Assembly (NCBI GenBank): GCA_938073925.1
Contig: CALJGH010000254.1
Span: 1-5,115 of the forward strand
Direction: 5' to 3'
Length of the DNA: 5,115 bases
Origin: an uncultured Nitrospinaceae bacterium
Lineage (GTDB): Bacteria; Nitrospinota; Nitrospinia; Nitrospinales; VA-1
The notes beneath the pieces were generated by a model, which searched no databases, was not told the DNA's origin, and was given only the letters and a program-made list of their open reading frames with translations. Position numbers and translations under genes: made by a program. This document shows positions 1 to 5,115 of the stretch, piece by piece (position 1 is the first letter of the stretch; each line of letters starts with the position of its first letter).

Positions 1-374
1 AACATCATTCCCTGATCGCCTGCGCCTTGCTCATGTTTATCGTCATTGACTCCACGCGCAATGTCTTTGGATTGCTCATCAAGAGCTACCTGAATGCCGC
101 ATGTTTCGTAGTCAAATCCCATATCGGATTGGGTGTAACCAATATTTTTTATTGTATTACGAATGACTTTCGGCATTTCTACATAACAATCTGTAGAAAT
201 TTCTCCGGCGATGATCACAAAACCCGTCGTTATCATGGTTTCGCAAGCTACGCGTGCAGTGGCATCCTGAGCTAGAATAGCATCGAGGATAGAATCTGAG
301 ATCTGATCCGCCATTTTATCTGGGTGGCCTTCAGAAACAGATTCAGAGGTAAATAAAAAATTTCCAGGGTTCAT
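1..374 (-). CDS. metK: S-adenosylmethionine synthetase MetK, N-terminal part (3' end outside window)
   Basis: Methionine adenosyltransferase makes S-adenosylmethionine from ATP and methionine in the cytoplasm, releasing phosphate and pyrophosphate. I translated 124 complete codons starting at the ATG at 374-372; the frame runs off the window at base 1. The protein begins MNPGKFLFTSESVSEGHPDK, the family's N-terminal block, with the nucleotide- and metal-binding residues His17, Asp19 and Lys20 (equivalent to His14, Asp16 and Lys17 of the E. coli enzyme). It continues with the conserved RVACET stretch (residues 41-46), the block around SDMGFD (83-88), and the ATP-binding loop GAGDQG (117-122). 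The full family length is about 380-400 residues, so roughly the first third is present. The start is supported by a Shine-Dalgarno and by alignment to the family N-terminus. The gene lies 71 bases after ptsI on the same strand. That gap has a promoter-like sequence, so metK may be transcribed separately. No internal stop or frameshift is seen. Confidence 0.97.
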   Translation of the reverse strand, partial: MNPGNFLFTSESVSEGHPDKMADQISDSILDAILAQDATARVACETMITTGFVIIAGEISTDCYVEMPKVIRNTIKNIGYTQSDMGFDYETCGIQVALDEQSKDIARGVNDDKHEQGAGDQGMM

Positions 375-381
375 ATGAATA

Positions 382-390
382 TTCCTTCTT
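382..390 (-). promoter_or_regulatory. Shine-Dalgarno of metK
   Basis: Read on the minus strand this is AAGAAGGAA. Its AAGGA core ends about 8 bases before the metK ATG (374-372). It is a clear ribosome binding site and supports that start over any later Met. Confidence 0.65.
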
Positions 391-398
391 TTAATATT

Positions 399-426
399 TT
401 TATAATTAAATCAGATTAATTGTCTA
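399..426 (-). promoter_or_regulatory. Candidate sigma-70-type promoter of metK
   Basis: On the minus strand a -35-like TAGACA (426-421, five of six consensus bases) is separated by 16 bases from a -10-like TATAAA (404-399, five of six). The predicted transcript would start near 392, immediately upstream of the metK Shine-Dalgarno, giving a very short leader. The stretch is AT-rich, so chance matches are easy; this is a sequence match only. If real, it lets metK be expressed independently of the upstream rpoN-pts genes. Confidence 0.35.
404..421 (-). repeat. Small AT-only palindrome in the metK promoter spacer
   Basis: AATTAA (404-409) and TTAATT (416-421) form a perfect 6-bp inverted repeat with a 6-base centre. 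It lies almost exactly between the candidate -35 and -10 boxes. It could be a small operator or could be chance in AT-rich DNA. It has no G or C pairs and no U-tract directly after it, so it does not look like a terminator for ptsI. Confidence 0.2.
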
Positions 427-445
427 TGAGATTGGGAAAATCAAA

Positions 446-2215
446 TCAGGTAGGTTTTATTTTTTCCTGAAAGCTCAGGTCTCGATCAAAGTCATCTGGA
501 AATCGAGTTCGCATTTCTTTAGCAATGAAACGAGATATTTCTTCTACAGAGTTCAAACTTAACACATGATCGGCCATTTGGCGAGCCTCATCCAGACGAA
601 TCAGGCGGATTATTTTTTTTACTTTAGGGATTGAATGGGGTTCCATGCTGAGGTCGTCGAGTTTGCCTAATCCAAGTAAAAGCATCGTTGCCATAGGGTC
701 TCCGCCCAATTCGCCACAAATTGAAACCTTTTTCCCTGCCTTATTTGCGGCGACAAAAATTTGCTTTAACGATCGTATTACCGAAGGGTGAAATGGCTGA
801 TAAAGGTGGGCCACATTTTCGTTAACCCGGTCTACGGCCAGAGTATATTGGACGAGGTCGTTAGTTCCTATACTGACGAAATCAATATGCTCGAGGATTT
901 GATCGATGCATATGGCGGCCGCGGGTGTCTCAATCATAGCTCCGATTTCGATATTGTCGTTAAACGGAATTTGATCTTCTTTTAAAAGTATTTTTGCTTC
1001 TTGTAATAATTTGTTAGCTTGAATTATTTCTGTAACCGAAGATACCATCGGATAAAGAACTTTCACGTTCCCATAAAAACTGGCTCTCAAAATACCTTTT
1101 AGCTGACTTATAAATAATTCTGGGTTTGCCAGAGATAAACGAATACCTCTTAATCCTAATGCAGGGTTATCTTCGTCATTTGTCTGTATACCAGCAAGCT
1201 GCTTGTCCATGCCAATATCCAGAGTTCGAATAACAACAGGATTGTCGTCCATTTCCTGAGCAACTGCTTTGAAGTTTTCGTATAATTCTTTTTCCCCGGG
1301 AAGATTGCTTGAAGACATATAAAGAAATTCGGTTCGATAAAGCCCTACTCCCTCAGAACCATAATTGCGCAAATTTTTGACTTCCTGACGGGACTCAATG
1401 TTTGCTAAAAGGTGGATATGATGTCCATCCAGAGTGTTTGCGCTCTGGTGGATGTTAGCCAGAAGTCGTTCTTCATATCTTCGATAATTCTCTTGTTTCT
1501 TTAAATAGTATTCGTTTTTTTCATCGTTGGGATGAGTGATGACCTCTCCGTCAATGCCGTCGACGACAACGTTATCGCCGGAGTTGATTTGTGAAGTGAG
1601 GTTTTTTATACCCGTAACTGCAGGAATTCCTAGTGCCGCCGCAAATATTCCAACATGGGATGTTTTTCCACCTGTCTCCGTGGCTAATCCCTTTATAAAG
1701 TTTCTCGGCATACTTAGGGTGTCGGAGGGGCTTAATGAATGTGTAACAATGATCACGGGTTCTTGGATATCAGATAGTGCTTCTTGCGAATGACCGATTA
1801 GATTTCGAAGTATTGCCTGAACAAGCAGATCGAGGTCATCTTTTTTCCCTTTTAAGTAATCATCATTAATATTGTCAAACAGGTTGAGGAAGTTTTGTAG
1901 GGTTTGATTTAAGGTCCACTCGGCATTGGTCTGATAGGTCTTGATATTCTCAATGGTTTCATTAATCAAAATATCGTCATCCAGGAGCAGGATGTAGGTA
2001 TCAAGAATAACAGCGTATTTGTCGGCAATTTTTTCTGCGCGTTTTTTGATATCCGACATCTGCACTTTTGTTTTTTCGATGGCATCGCGAAACCGTTCGA
2101 TTTCTTTTTCAACTTCATGTTCCTCAAGAGTCTGTTTGAGAATGCAGAATTTCGAACGGTCCAGCAAATATGCTTTCCCGATGGCTACTCCTTTGGATAC
2201 AGCGATGCCTTTCAT
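446..2215 (-). CDS. ptsI: Phosphoenolpyruvate-protein phosphotransferase (PTS enzyme I)
   Basis: Enzyme I takes phosphate from PEP onto its own histidine and passes it to HPr or NPr, the first step of a PTS relay. The 589-residue protein is close to the 575 of E. coli enzyme I. It starts MKGIAVSKGVAIGKAYLLDR, as the family does, and carries no N-terminal GAF domain, so it is the plain PtsI type and not PtsP. The helical HPr-binding region spans about residues 30-145. The phosphohistidine domain holds GGKTSH with His187 (His189 in E. coli). The PEP-binding barrel has Arg294 (LYRTEF), Arg330 with DIGMDK, the block NPALGLRGIR (350-359), Glu429 (IGAMIETPAA), Asn452-Asp453 (GTNDL), Arg463 and the catalytic Cys500 (SICGELGGDP). 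All key residues are present. The frame stays open upstream to 2341, but that part overlaps ptsN and does not resemble the family, so I start at the ATG at 2215. This start lies 10 bases after the ptsN stop and lacks a good Shine-Dalgarno, suggesting translational coupling. The stop is TGA (448-446). Confidence 0.96.
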   Translation of the reverse strand: MKGIAVSKGVAIGKAYLLDRSKFCILKQTLEEHEVEKEIERFRDAIEKTKVQMSDIKKRAEKIADKYAVILDTYILLLDDDILINETIENIKTYQTNAEWTLNQTLQNFLNLFDNINDDYLKGKKDDLDLLVQAILRNLIGHSQEALSDIQEPVIIVTHSLSPSDTLSMPRNFIKGLATETGGKTSHVGIFAAALGIPAVTGIKNLTSQINSGDNVVVDGIDGEVITHPNDEKNEYYLKKQENYRRYEERLLANIHQSANTLDGHHIHLLANIESRQEVKNLRNYGSEGVGLYRTEFLYMSSSNLPGEKELYENFKAVAQEMDDNPVVIRTLDIGMDKQLAGIQTNDEDNPALGLRGIRLSLANPELFISQLKGILRASFYGNVKVLYPMVSSVTEIIQANKLLQEAKILLKEDQIPFNDNIEIGAMIETPAAAICIDQILEHIDFVSIGTNDLVQYTLAVDRVNENVAHLYQPFHPSVIRSLKQIFVAANKAGKKVSICGELGGDPMATMLLLGLGKLDDLSMEPHSIPKVKKIIRLIRLDEARQMADHVLSLNSVEEISRFIAKEMRTRFPDDFDRDLSFQEKIKPT

Positions 2216-2225
2216 AAGATTGTCG

Positions 2226-2690
2226 TCAAATAAATTTGGAGTCTTCTTCCAAAAGGATGGAATAGATAGCATTGGAGTCCTCAGCCTTGAGAATTCCCTC
2301 GCGCAATGCCTGGTTTTTGAAGAGTCGTGAAATTCTTGCAAGTGCTTTCAGGTGTTGGCCTGTGGAGTGGGCGGGGGCAATGACCATGCAAACGAAATGA
2401 ACTGGCTTTTGATCCAGTGACTCAAAGTCGACACCCCCTAAAGATCTCGCAAAAACGGTGATGATTTGTGTTAATTCATCCGATTTCCCATGAGGGATTG
2501 CAACATTTTCGCCGATGCCGGTACTTCCTAGCTTTTCGCGTTCCATAAGAGTTGCAAACAGAGCCTGATCATCTTTTATTATATTGTTCTGTTTGAGTCA
2601 TGAGGTCATTTCTTGGATGACCTCCAATTTATTTTTACCGACCAAATCTGCGATAACAGATTCTTTTTTTAGTATTTCATCAATTTTCAT
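2226..2690 (-). pseudogene. ptsN: Nitrogen-PTS EIIA protein PtsN, interrupted by an in-frame TGA at codon 31
   Basis: PtsN (EIIA-Ntr) is the phosphate acceptor at the end of the nitrogen PTS. Its phosphorylation state controls partners such as potassium transporters and kinases in other bacteria. The frame from the ATG at 2690 to the TGA at 2228-2226 has 154 codons, a normal PtsN length. Its start MKIDEILKKESVIADLVGK is family-like. The diagnostic block EREKLGSTGIG is at residues 50-60, and the active-site His67 is in AIPHGK (64-69). The central strands and C-terminal helix (VHFVCMVIAP, HLKALARISRLF) look intact. Codon 31 is TGA (2600-2598), between EMTS and LKQNN, with the same frame on both sides. 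An open frame remains from Met49 (2546), but it would lack the first helices and has no Shine-Dalgarno, so a working protein from there is doubtful. The gene begins 17 bases after hpf and has no clear ribosome binding site of its own. I rate family membership near certain; 'pseudogene' is provisional, since sequence error or readthrough is possible. Confidence 0.75.
2555..2595 (-). other. Inverted repeat (possible RNA hairpin) just after the ptsN TGA
   Basis: On the minus strand CAAACAGA (2595-2588) pairs perfectly with TCTGTTTG (2562-2555): an 8-bp stem with a 25-base loop. It starts two bases after the in-frame TGA of ptsN. The loop is long and AT-rich with no evident inner stem, so stability is modest. 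Its placement fits a readthrough element, but chance or coding constraint can also explain it. Confidence 0.35.
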
Positions 2691-2707
2691 ATTTTATTTT
2701 CTACGGA

Positions 2708-3037
2708 TTAGTCCACGTTTTGATTTTTAGATTGAGACCCTTGTTTGATTCGCAGGGCTTTTGCTTTTTCTTTATTCTTTCGAATTTGTTTTTCCATTTT
2801 TTCTAAGGCTTTATCCATGGATGTGTAGAGGTCCTCGGTTTCATCCTGACTATGAAGGGTAAAACCCTTGGTCTTCACTGTGACTTCTGCGAAATGACGG
2901 TGTTTTTCAACAGAGAGTGCTACGTGAACATCTGCCGCCTCACCCAGATCAGCAATTGTCTTATCTATTTTATCGTTCAGGTGATTGCGGATGCCATCTG
3001 TAATTTCAATATTTCTTCCTGTCACAGTTAATTTCAT
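2708..3037 (-). CDS. hpf: Ribosome hibernation promoting factor, short form (HPF/RaiA family)
   Basis: This protein binds the 30S subunit near the decoding site and helps form or keep inactive ribosomes in stationary phase or stress. It has 109 residues and begins MKLTVTGRNIEITDGIRNHL, the family's first strand and helix. Strands follow at about 36-44 (DVHVALSVE) and 49-57 (FAEVTVKTK), then the conserved segment DLYTSMDKALEKMEKQIRK (69-87). It ends in a Lys-rich tail of about 20 residues. There is no C-terminal dimerisation domain of the long form (about 180 residues), so it is the short type that would need RMF or similar for 100S dimers. The start is fixed by a very strong Shine-Dalgarno and the family N-terminus. 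It sits 81 bases after rpoN, the usual place for hpf in sigma-54 loci. The stop is TAA (2710-2708). Confidence 0.95.
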   Translation of the reverse strand: MKLTVTGRNIEITDGIRNHLNDKIDKTIADLGEAADVHVALSVEKHRHFAEVTVKTKGFTLHSQDETEDLYTSMDKALEKMEKQIRKNKEKAKALRIKQGSQSKNQNVD

Positions 3038-3040
3038 TTG

Positions 3041-3048
3041 CTCCTCCT
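3041..3048 (-). promoter_or_regulatory. Strong Shine-Dalgarno of hpf
   Basis: Minus-strand AGGAGGAG lies 3-5 bases before the hpf ATG (3037-3035), a near-perfect match to the anti-Shine-Dalgarno. It is by far the strongest ribosome binding site in the window and suggests that Hpf is made in larger amounts than its operon neighbours. Confidence 0.85.
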
Positions 3049-3071
3049 AAATATGCCATATTAATACTTTT

Positions 3072-3109
3072 TTTAAACGGGAAATGATTCTGAGTAAATT
3101 TAAAGCGGG
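3072..3109 (-). repeat. Imperfect direct repeat in the rpoN-hpf gap
   Basis: On the minus strand CCCGCTTTAAA (3109-3099) and CCCGTTTAAA (3081-3072) are the same motif except for one extra C, with starts 28 bases apart, under three helical turns. They occupy most of the upstream half of the 81-base gap. They could be paired protein-binding sites for an internal hpf promoter. I see only weak promoter-like hexamers here (TTTACT, 17 bases, TAAAAA), so the role is unknown. Confidence 0.3.
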
Positions 3110-3118
3110 TTGGTTTAA

Positions 3119-4534
3119 TCAAAAAAACTTCCTCCTTTTGCTGGCAGGCGGGATATTTAGCTCTTTCCTATACTTTGTGATGGTGCGACGGGCAATCTTA
3201 GCATTTTTTCTCATCAATACATGAACCATTTGATCATCTGTAAGTGGGCTATTGCCATCTTCTTCGGCCACCACTTCTTTAATCATGTTCTTCACTCTTA
3301 TGGAAGAGAGATTGTTGCCCATGTAGGACTTAATCCCACTATGAAAGAAGAATTTTAATTCGAAAAGTCCCTGCGGAGTATCAATATATTTGTTGGTTGT
3401 AATTCGGCTTACGGTGGATTCGTGCATCTCTATGTCTTTTGCGACATCTTTCAAGACCATGGGTTGTAGATAGGATAGTCCGTGATCCAGAAAGCTTTTT
3501 TGCAGTTTAACTATACTTTTTCCGACTTTGTATATGGTCTGACGGCGTTGATCAATACTTTTAATCAACCATAGTGCAGAGCGATATTTATCTTCCAGGT
3601 ACTCTTTGGTTTGTCCTTCTTTAGTGTTTTTTAACAGGTTCTGATAAAAGGCATTAATTTTAATATCGGGGACGCCCTCATCATTTAATGAAACATCATA
3701 ACCCGTATCCGTTTTTATAACGACGAGATCAGCAGCGATATAGTCGATGGCTTCTGAATTGAAGGCAATACCGGGTTTGGGGGTGAATTTTCTTAAGATA
3801 TGAAGGGCATCGAGAACTTCATCAAGGTCTGTTTTTAATTCTGCGGCAACTTTAGGTAAAAACCGGTCTTCAAGACGATCCAGGTATTTTTCGATTAACT
3901 TTTCAACCAATGGGTTTTTCTCGGGCAACTCATGAGCTTGGATCATCAGGCATTCCTGCAGAGAACGGGCCGCCACCCCTAAAGGCTCAAAATTTTGAAT
4001 GATCTTTAAAACTCTTTCGACATTGGCTTCGTTTGTTTGGCTGATTTCAGCTATTTCCGACAATTCAGCACCGAGGTAACCGTCTTTTTGAATGTTGCCA
4101 ATGATGCAGGAGCCAATGAATTTGTCCGCATCAGAATCGATTGTAAGATTCAATTGCCAAAACAAATGGTCGGACAATGAGGCTTCTTTTTTATAGGTGG
4201 CTTCAATAGAAGGTCTTTCTGCGAGGCTATCGGCAGACATTCCCTGATCTACATTATTCTGAAAATAACTCTCCCAGTCAATTTCCTGTTCCTGAGAATC
4301 TTGTGTGGAATCGGAAAAAGAGTCTTCATCGTCGTTATTTTTTTCATCGAAGGGGTCGACCTCTTCTTCAAGTATTTCTTCTAGAACAGGATTTTCGATG
4401 ATCTCCTGCCTCACCAGTTGTGCTAGTTCAAGCCTTGCAAGAGGGAGAAGCTTGATGGCCTGCTGAAGCATGGGGGTCATGACCAGCTTCTGGCTCATCT
4501 TCAAGTTCAAATTCATTTTCATTTCCATCGCCAT
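3119..4534 (-). CDS. rpoN: RNA polymerase sigma-54 factor RpoN
   Basis: Sigma-54 directs RNA polymerase to -24/-12 promoters and needs an AAA+ enhancer-binding protein to open them. The product is 471 residues, a normal family length. Region I (about residues 8-55) has the Gln/Leu-rich activator-interacting block LKMSQKLVMTPMLQQAIKLL. Region II (about 56-95) is a strongly acidic linker rich in Asp, Glu and Ser. The core-binding domain follows (about 110-300) with DGYLG and the EPLGVAARSLQECL block (183-196). The DNA-binding part contains the helix-turn-helix around LKDVAKDIEMHESTVSR (361-377) and FELKFFF (391-397). The RpoN box at 448-456 reads ARRTITKYR against the family consensus ARRTVAKYR, followed by a Lys/Arg-rich end. 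The start at 4534 is preceded by GGAG at 8 bases. Met3, Met5 and Met7 follow it in frame, so the exact N-terminus is slightly uncertain. It follows lptB by 14 bases, so the two are almost surely cotranscribed. The stop is TGA (3121-3119). Confidence 0.98.
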   Translation of the reverse strand: MAMEMKMNLNLKMSQKLVMTPMLQQAIKLLPLARLELAQLVRQEIIENPVLEEILEEEVDPFDEKNNDDEDSFSDSTQDSQEQEIDWESYFQNNVDQGMSADSLAERPSIEATYKKEASLSDHLFWQLNLTIDSDADKFIGSCIIGNIQKDGYLGAELSEIAEISQTNEANVERVLKIIQNFEPLGVAARSLQECLMIQAHELPEKNPLVEKLIEKYLDRLEDRFLPKVAAELKTDLDEVLDALHILRKFTPKPGIAFNSEAIDYIAADLVVIKTDTGYDVSLNDEGVPDIKINAFYQNLLKNTKEGQTKEYLEDKYRSALWLIKSIDQRRQTIYKVGKSIVKLQKSFLDHGLSYLQPMVLKDVAKDIEMHESTVSRITTNKYIDTPQGLFELKFFFHSGIKSYMGNNLSSIRVKNMIKEVVAEEDGNSPLTDDQMVHVLMRKNAKIARRTITKYRKELNIPPASKRRKFF

Positions 4535-4542
4535 AACTTATT

Positions 4543-4546
4543 CTCC
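4543..4546 (-). promoter_or_regulatory. Shine-Dalgarno of rpoN
   Basis: Minus-strand GGAG lies two bases after the lptB TAG stop and 8 bases before the rpoN ATG at 4534. It favours Met1 over the in-frame Met3, Met5 and Met7 and links rpoN translation closely to lptB. Confidence 0.6.
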
Positions 4547-4548
4547 GA

Positions 4549-5115
4549 CTAAAATGAAAACTGATCGCCCAGGTAAATTTGCTTTACCTTTTCGTCCTGG
4601 GCAACCTGCTGAGGTGAACCTGAAGAAATAATTTCACCTTCGTTAATGATATAGGCGCGATCGGTGATGCTTAAGGTCTCGCGAACACTGTGATCGGTTA
4701 TCAATACTCCAATGCCTCTTTTTTTTAATTGTGAAATGATCGATTGAATATCGGAGACTGCAATAGGGTCAATCCCTGCAAAAGGTTCATCTAGTAAAAT
4801 AAATACCGGAGAGGTGGCCAGCGCACGGCTAATCTCTACCCGTCTTCTCTCACCGCCTGAAAGGGTGTAAGCCATAGAGTCTTTGATGTGCAGGATGTTC
4901 ATCTCCCGGAGTAAAGATCTAGCTCTTTTCTTACGATCAAATGCAGAAATTTTTTGCGATTCCAGTACAGCCAAAATATTATCTTCAACAGTCAACTTCC
5001 TAAAAACAGAAGGTTCTTGTGGCAAATAGCTCACTCCCTTTTTAGCTCTTTTGTGCATTGGGAAGTGAGTGACATCTTCATCATTTAACAACACCTGTCC
5101 TTCATCGGGGCGGGT
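4549..5115 (-). CDS. lptB: LPS export ABC transporter ATPase LptB, C-terminal part (5' end outside window)
   Basis: LptB is the cytoplasmic ATPase that works with LptF and LptG to pull lipopolysaccharide from the inner membrane and push it along the Lpt bridge. The frame enters at base 5115 already open and gives 188 residues before the TAG at 4551-4549. LptB is about 240 residues, so roughly 50 N-terminal residues with the Walker A loop lie outside. A GTG at 5094 in the same frame is not the start, because family-like sequence (TRPDEGQ) continues upstream of it. Visible elements in the fragment are the Q-loop SYLPQEPSVFR (Gln33), the signature LSGGERRRVEISRALA (85-100), Walker B FILLDEPFAGIDP (105-117) and the switch His142 in LITDHSVRET. 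SYLPQEPSVFR and the C-terminal VKQIYLGDQFSF closely follow LptB rather than LivF-type or other ABC ATPases. lptB directly before rpoN is a widely conserved order. No defect is seen in the visible part. Confidence 0.95.
   Translation of the reverse strand, partial: TRPDEGQVLLNDEDVTHFPMHKRAKKGVSYLPQEPSVFRKLTVEDNILAVLESQKISAFDRKKRARSLLREMNILHIKDSMAYTLSGGERRRVEISRALATSPVFILLDEPFAGIDPIAVSDIQSIISQLKKRGIGVLITDHSVRETLSITDRAYIINEGEIISSGSPQQVAQDEKVKQIYLGDQFSF

Noticed and set aside
27..275. Plus-strand open frames at 27-275, 788-985, 1536-1793 and 2019-2330
   Set aside because: All lie antisense to well-identified genes (metK, ptsI), have no family resemblance or good ribosome binding sites, and are explained as shadows.
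375..445. SAM riboswitch or terminator between ptsI and metK
   Set aside because: The 71-base gap is too short and AT-rich for a SAM riboswitch fold. Its only palindrome is six A/T pairs without a following U-tract.
2216..2341. Extended ptsI start giving a 631-residue protein
   Set aside because: The extra 42 residues overlap ptsN in another frame and do not resemble enzyme I, whose family N-terminus matches from the ATG at 2215.
2598..2600. Selenocysteine at PtsN codon 31
   Set aside because: The position lies in an N-terminal helix away from the active-site His67. I know of no selenoprotein PtsN, and the downstream stem-loop lacks an evident compact apical loop. Kept only as a remote option under findings.
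3038..3118. Sigma-54 (-24/-12) promoter in front of hpf
   Set aside because: A TGGCA-like start occurs near 3054 on the minus strand, but no GC follows at the required spacing, and the downstream part is the hpf Shine-Dalgarno.
446..3121. Genome-wide reassignment of TGA to a sense codon
   Set aside because: TGA ends rpoN, ptsI and ptsN exactly where these families should end, Trp is encoded by TGG where I checked it (rpoN), and no other gene in the window has an internal TGA.

Overview
The window is one run of co-directional genes on the minus strand of an AT-leaning (roughly 40% GC by eye) Gram-negative bacterium. In transcription order, from high to low coordinates, the genes are lptB (5' end cut off by the window edge), rpoN, hpf, ptsN, ptsI and metK (3' end cut off by the window edge). 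No gene was found on the plus strand, and no gap between genes is longer than 81 bases. LptB implies an outer membrane with lipopolysaccharide transport. The order lptB-rpoN-hpf-ptsN is the classic rpoN neighbourhood of Proteobacteria. Having enzyme I in the same run, with metK next, resembles deltaproteobacterial or Nitrospinota-type lineages, but the taxon is inference and cannot be settled from this window.

Layout: the lptB fragment (4549-5115) is followed after 14 bases by rpoN (3119-4534). An 81-base gap then holds a strong ribosome binding site for hpf (2708-3037) and an imperfect direct repeat. ptsN (2226-2690) follows after 17 bases, and ptsI (446-2215) after another 10. A 71-base AT-rich gap with a plausible sigma-70-type promoter and a clear Shine-Dalgarno precedes metK (1-374).

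How the genes fit together: LptB drives LPS export. RpoN is sigma-54. Hpf is the short ribosome hibernation factor. PtsN (EIIA-Ntr) and PtsI (enzyme I) are the two ends of a phosphorelay that normally passes phosphate from PEP through EI and an HPr/NPr protein to EIIA-Ntr, usually for regulation rather than sugar uptake. No HPr gene is present in the window. MetK makes S-adenosylmethionine and is probably only a neighbour.

The main oddity is in ptsN. The reading frame is full length (154 codons) and keeps the active-site histidine, but codon 31 is TGA. The frame is the same on both sides, so this is a single-codon event and not a frameshift. It may be a real nonsense mutation, a sequence error or a readthrough site. 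A perfect 8-bp inverted repeat begins two bases after the TGA. Apart from this the region looks like ordinary core genome, and I found no clearly new system.
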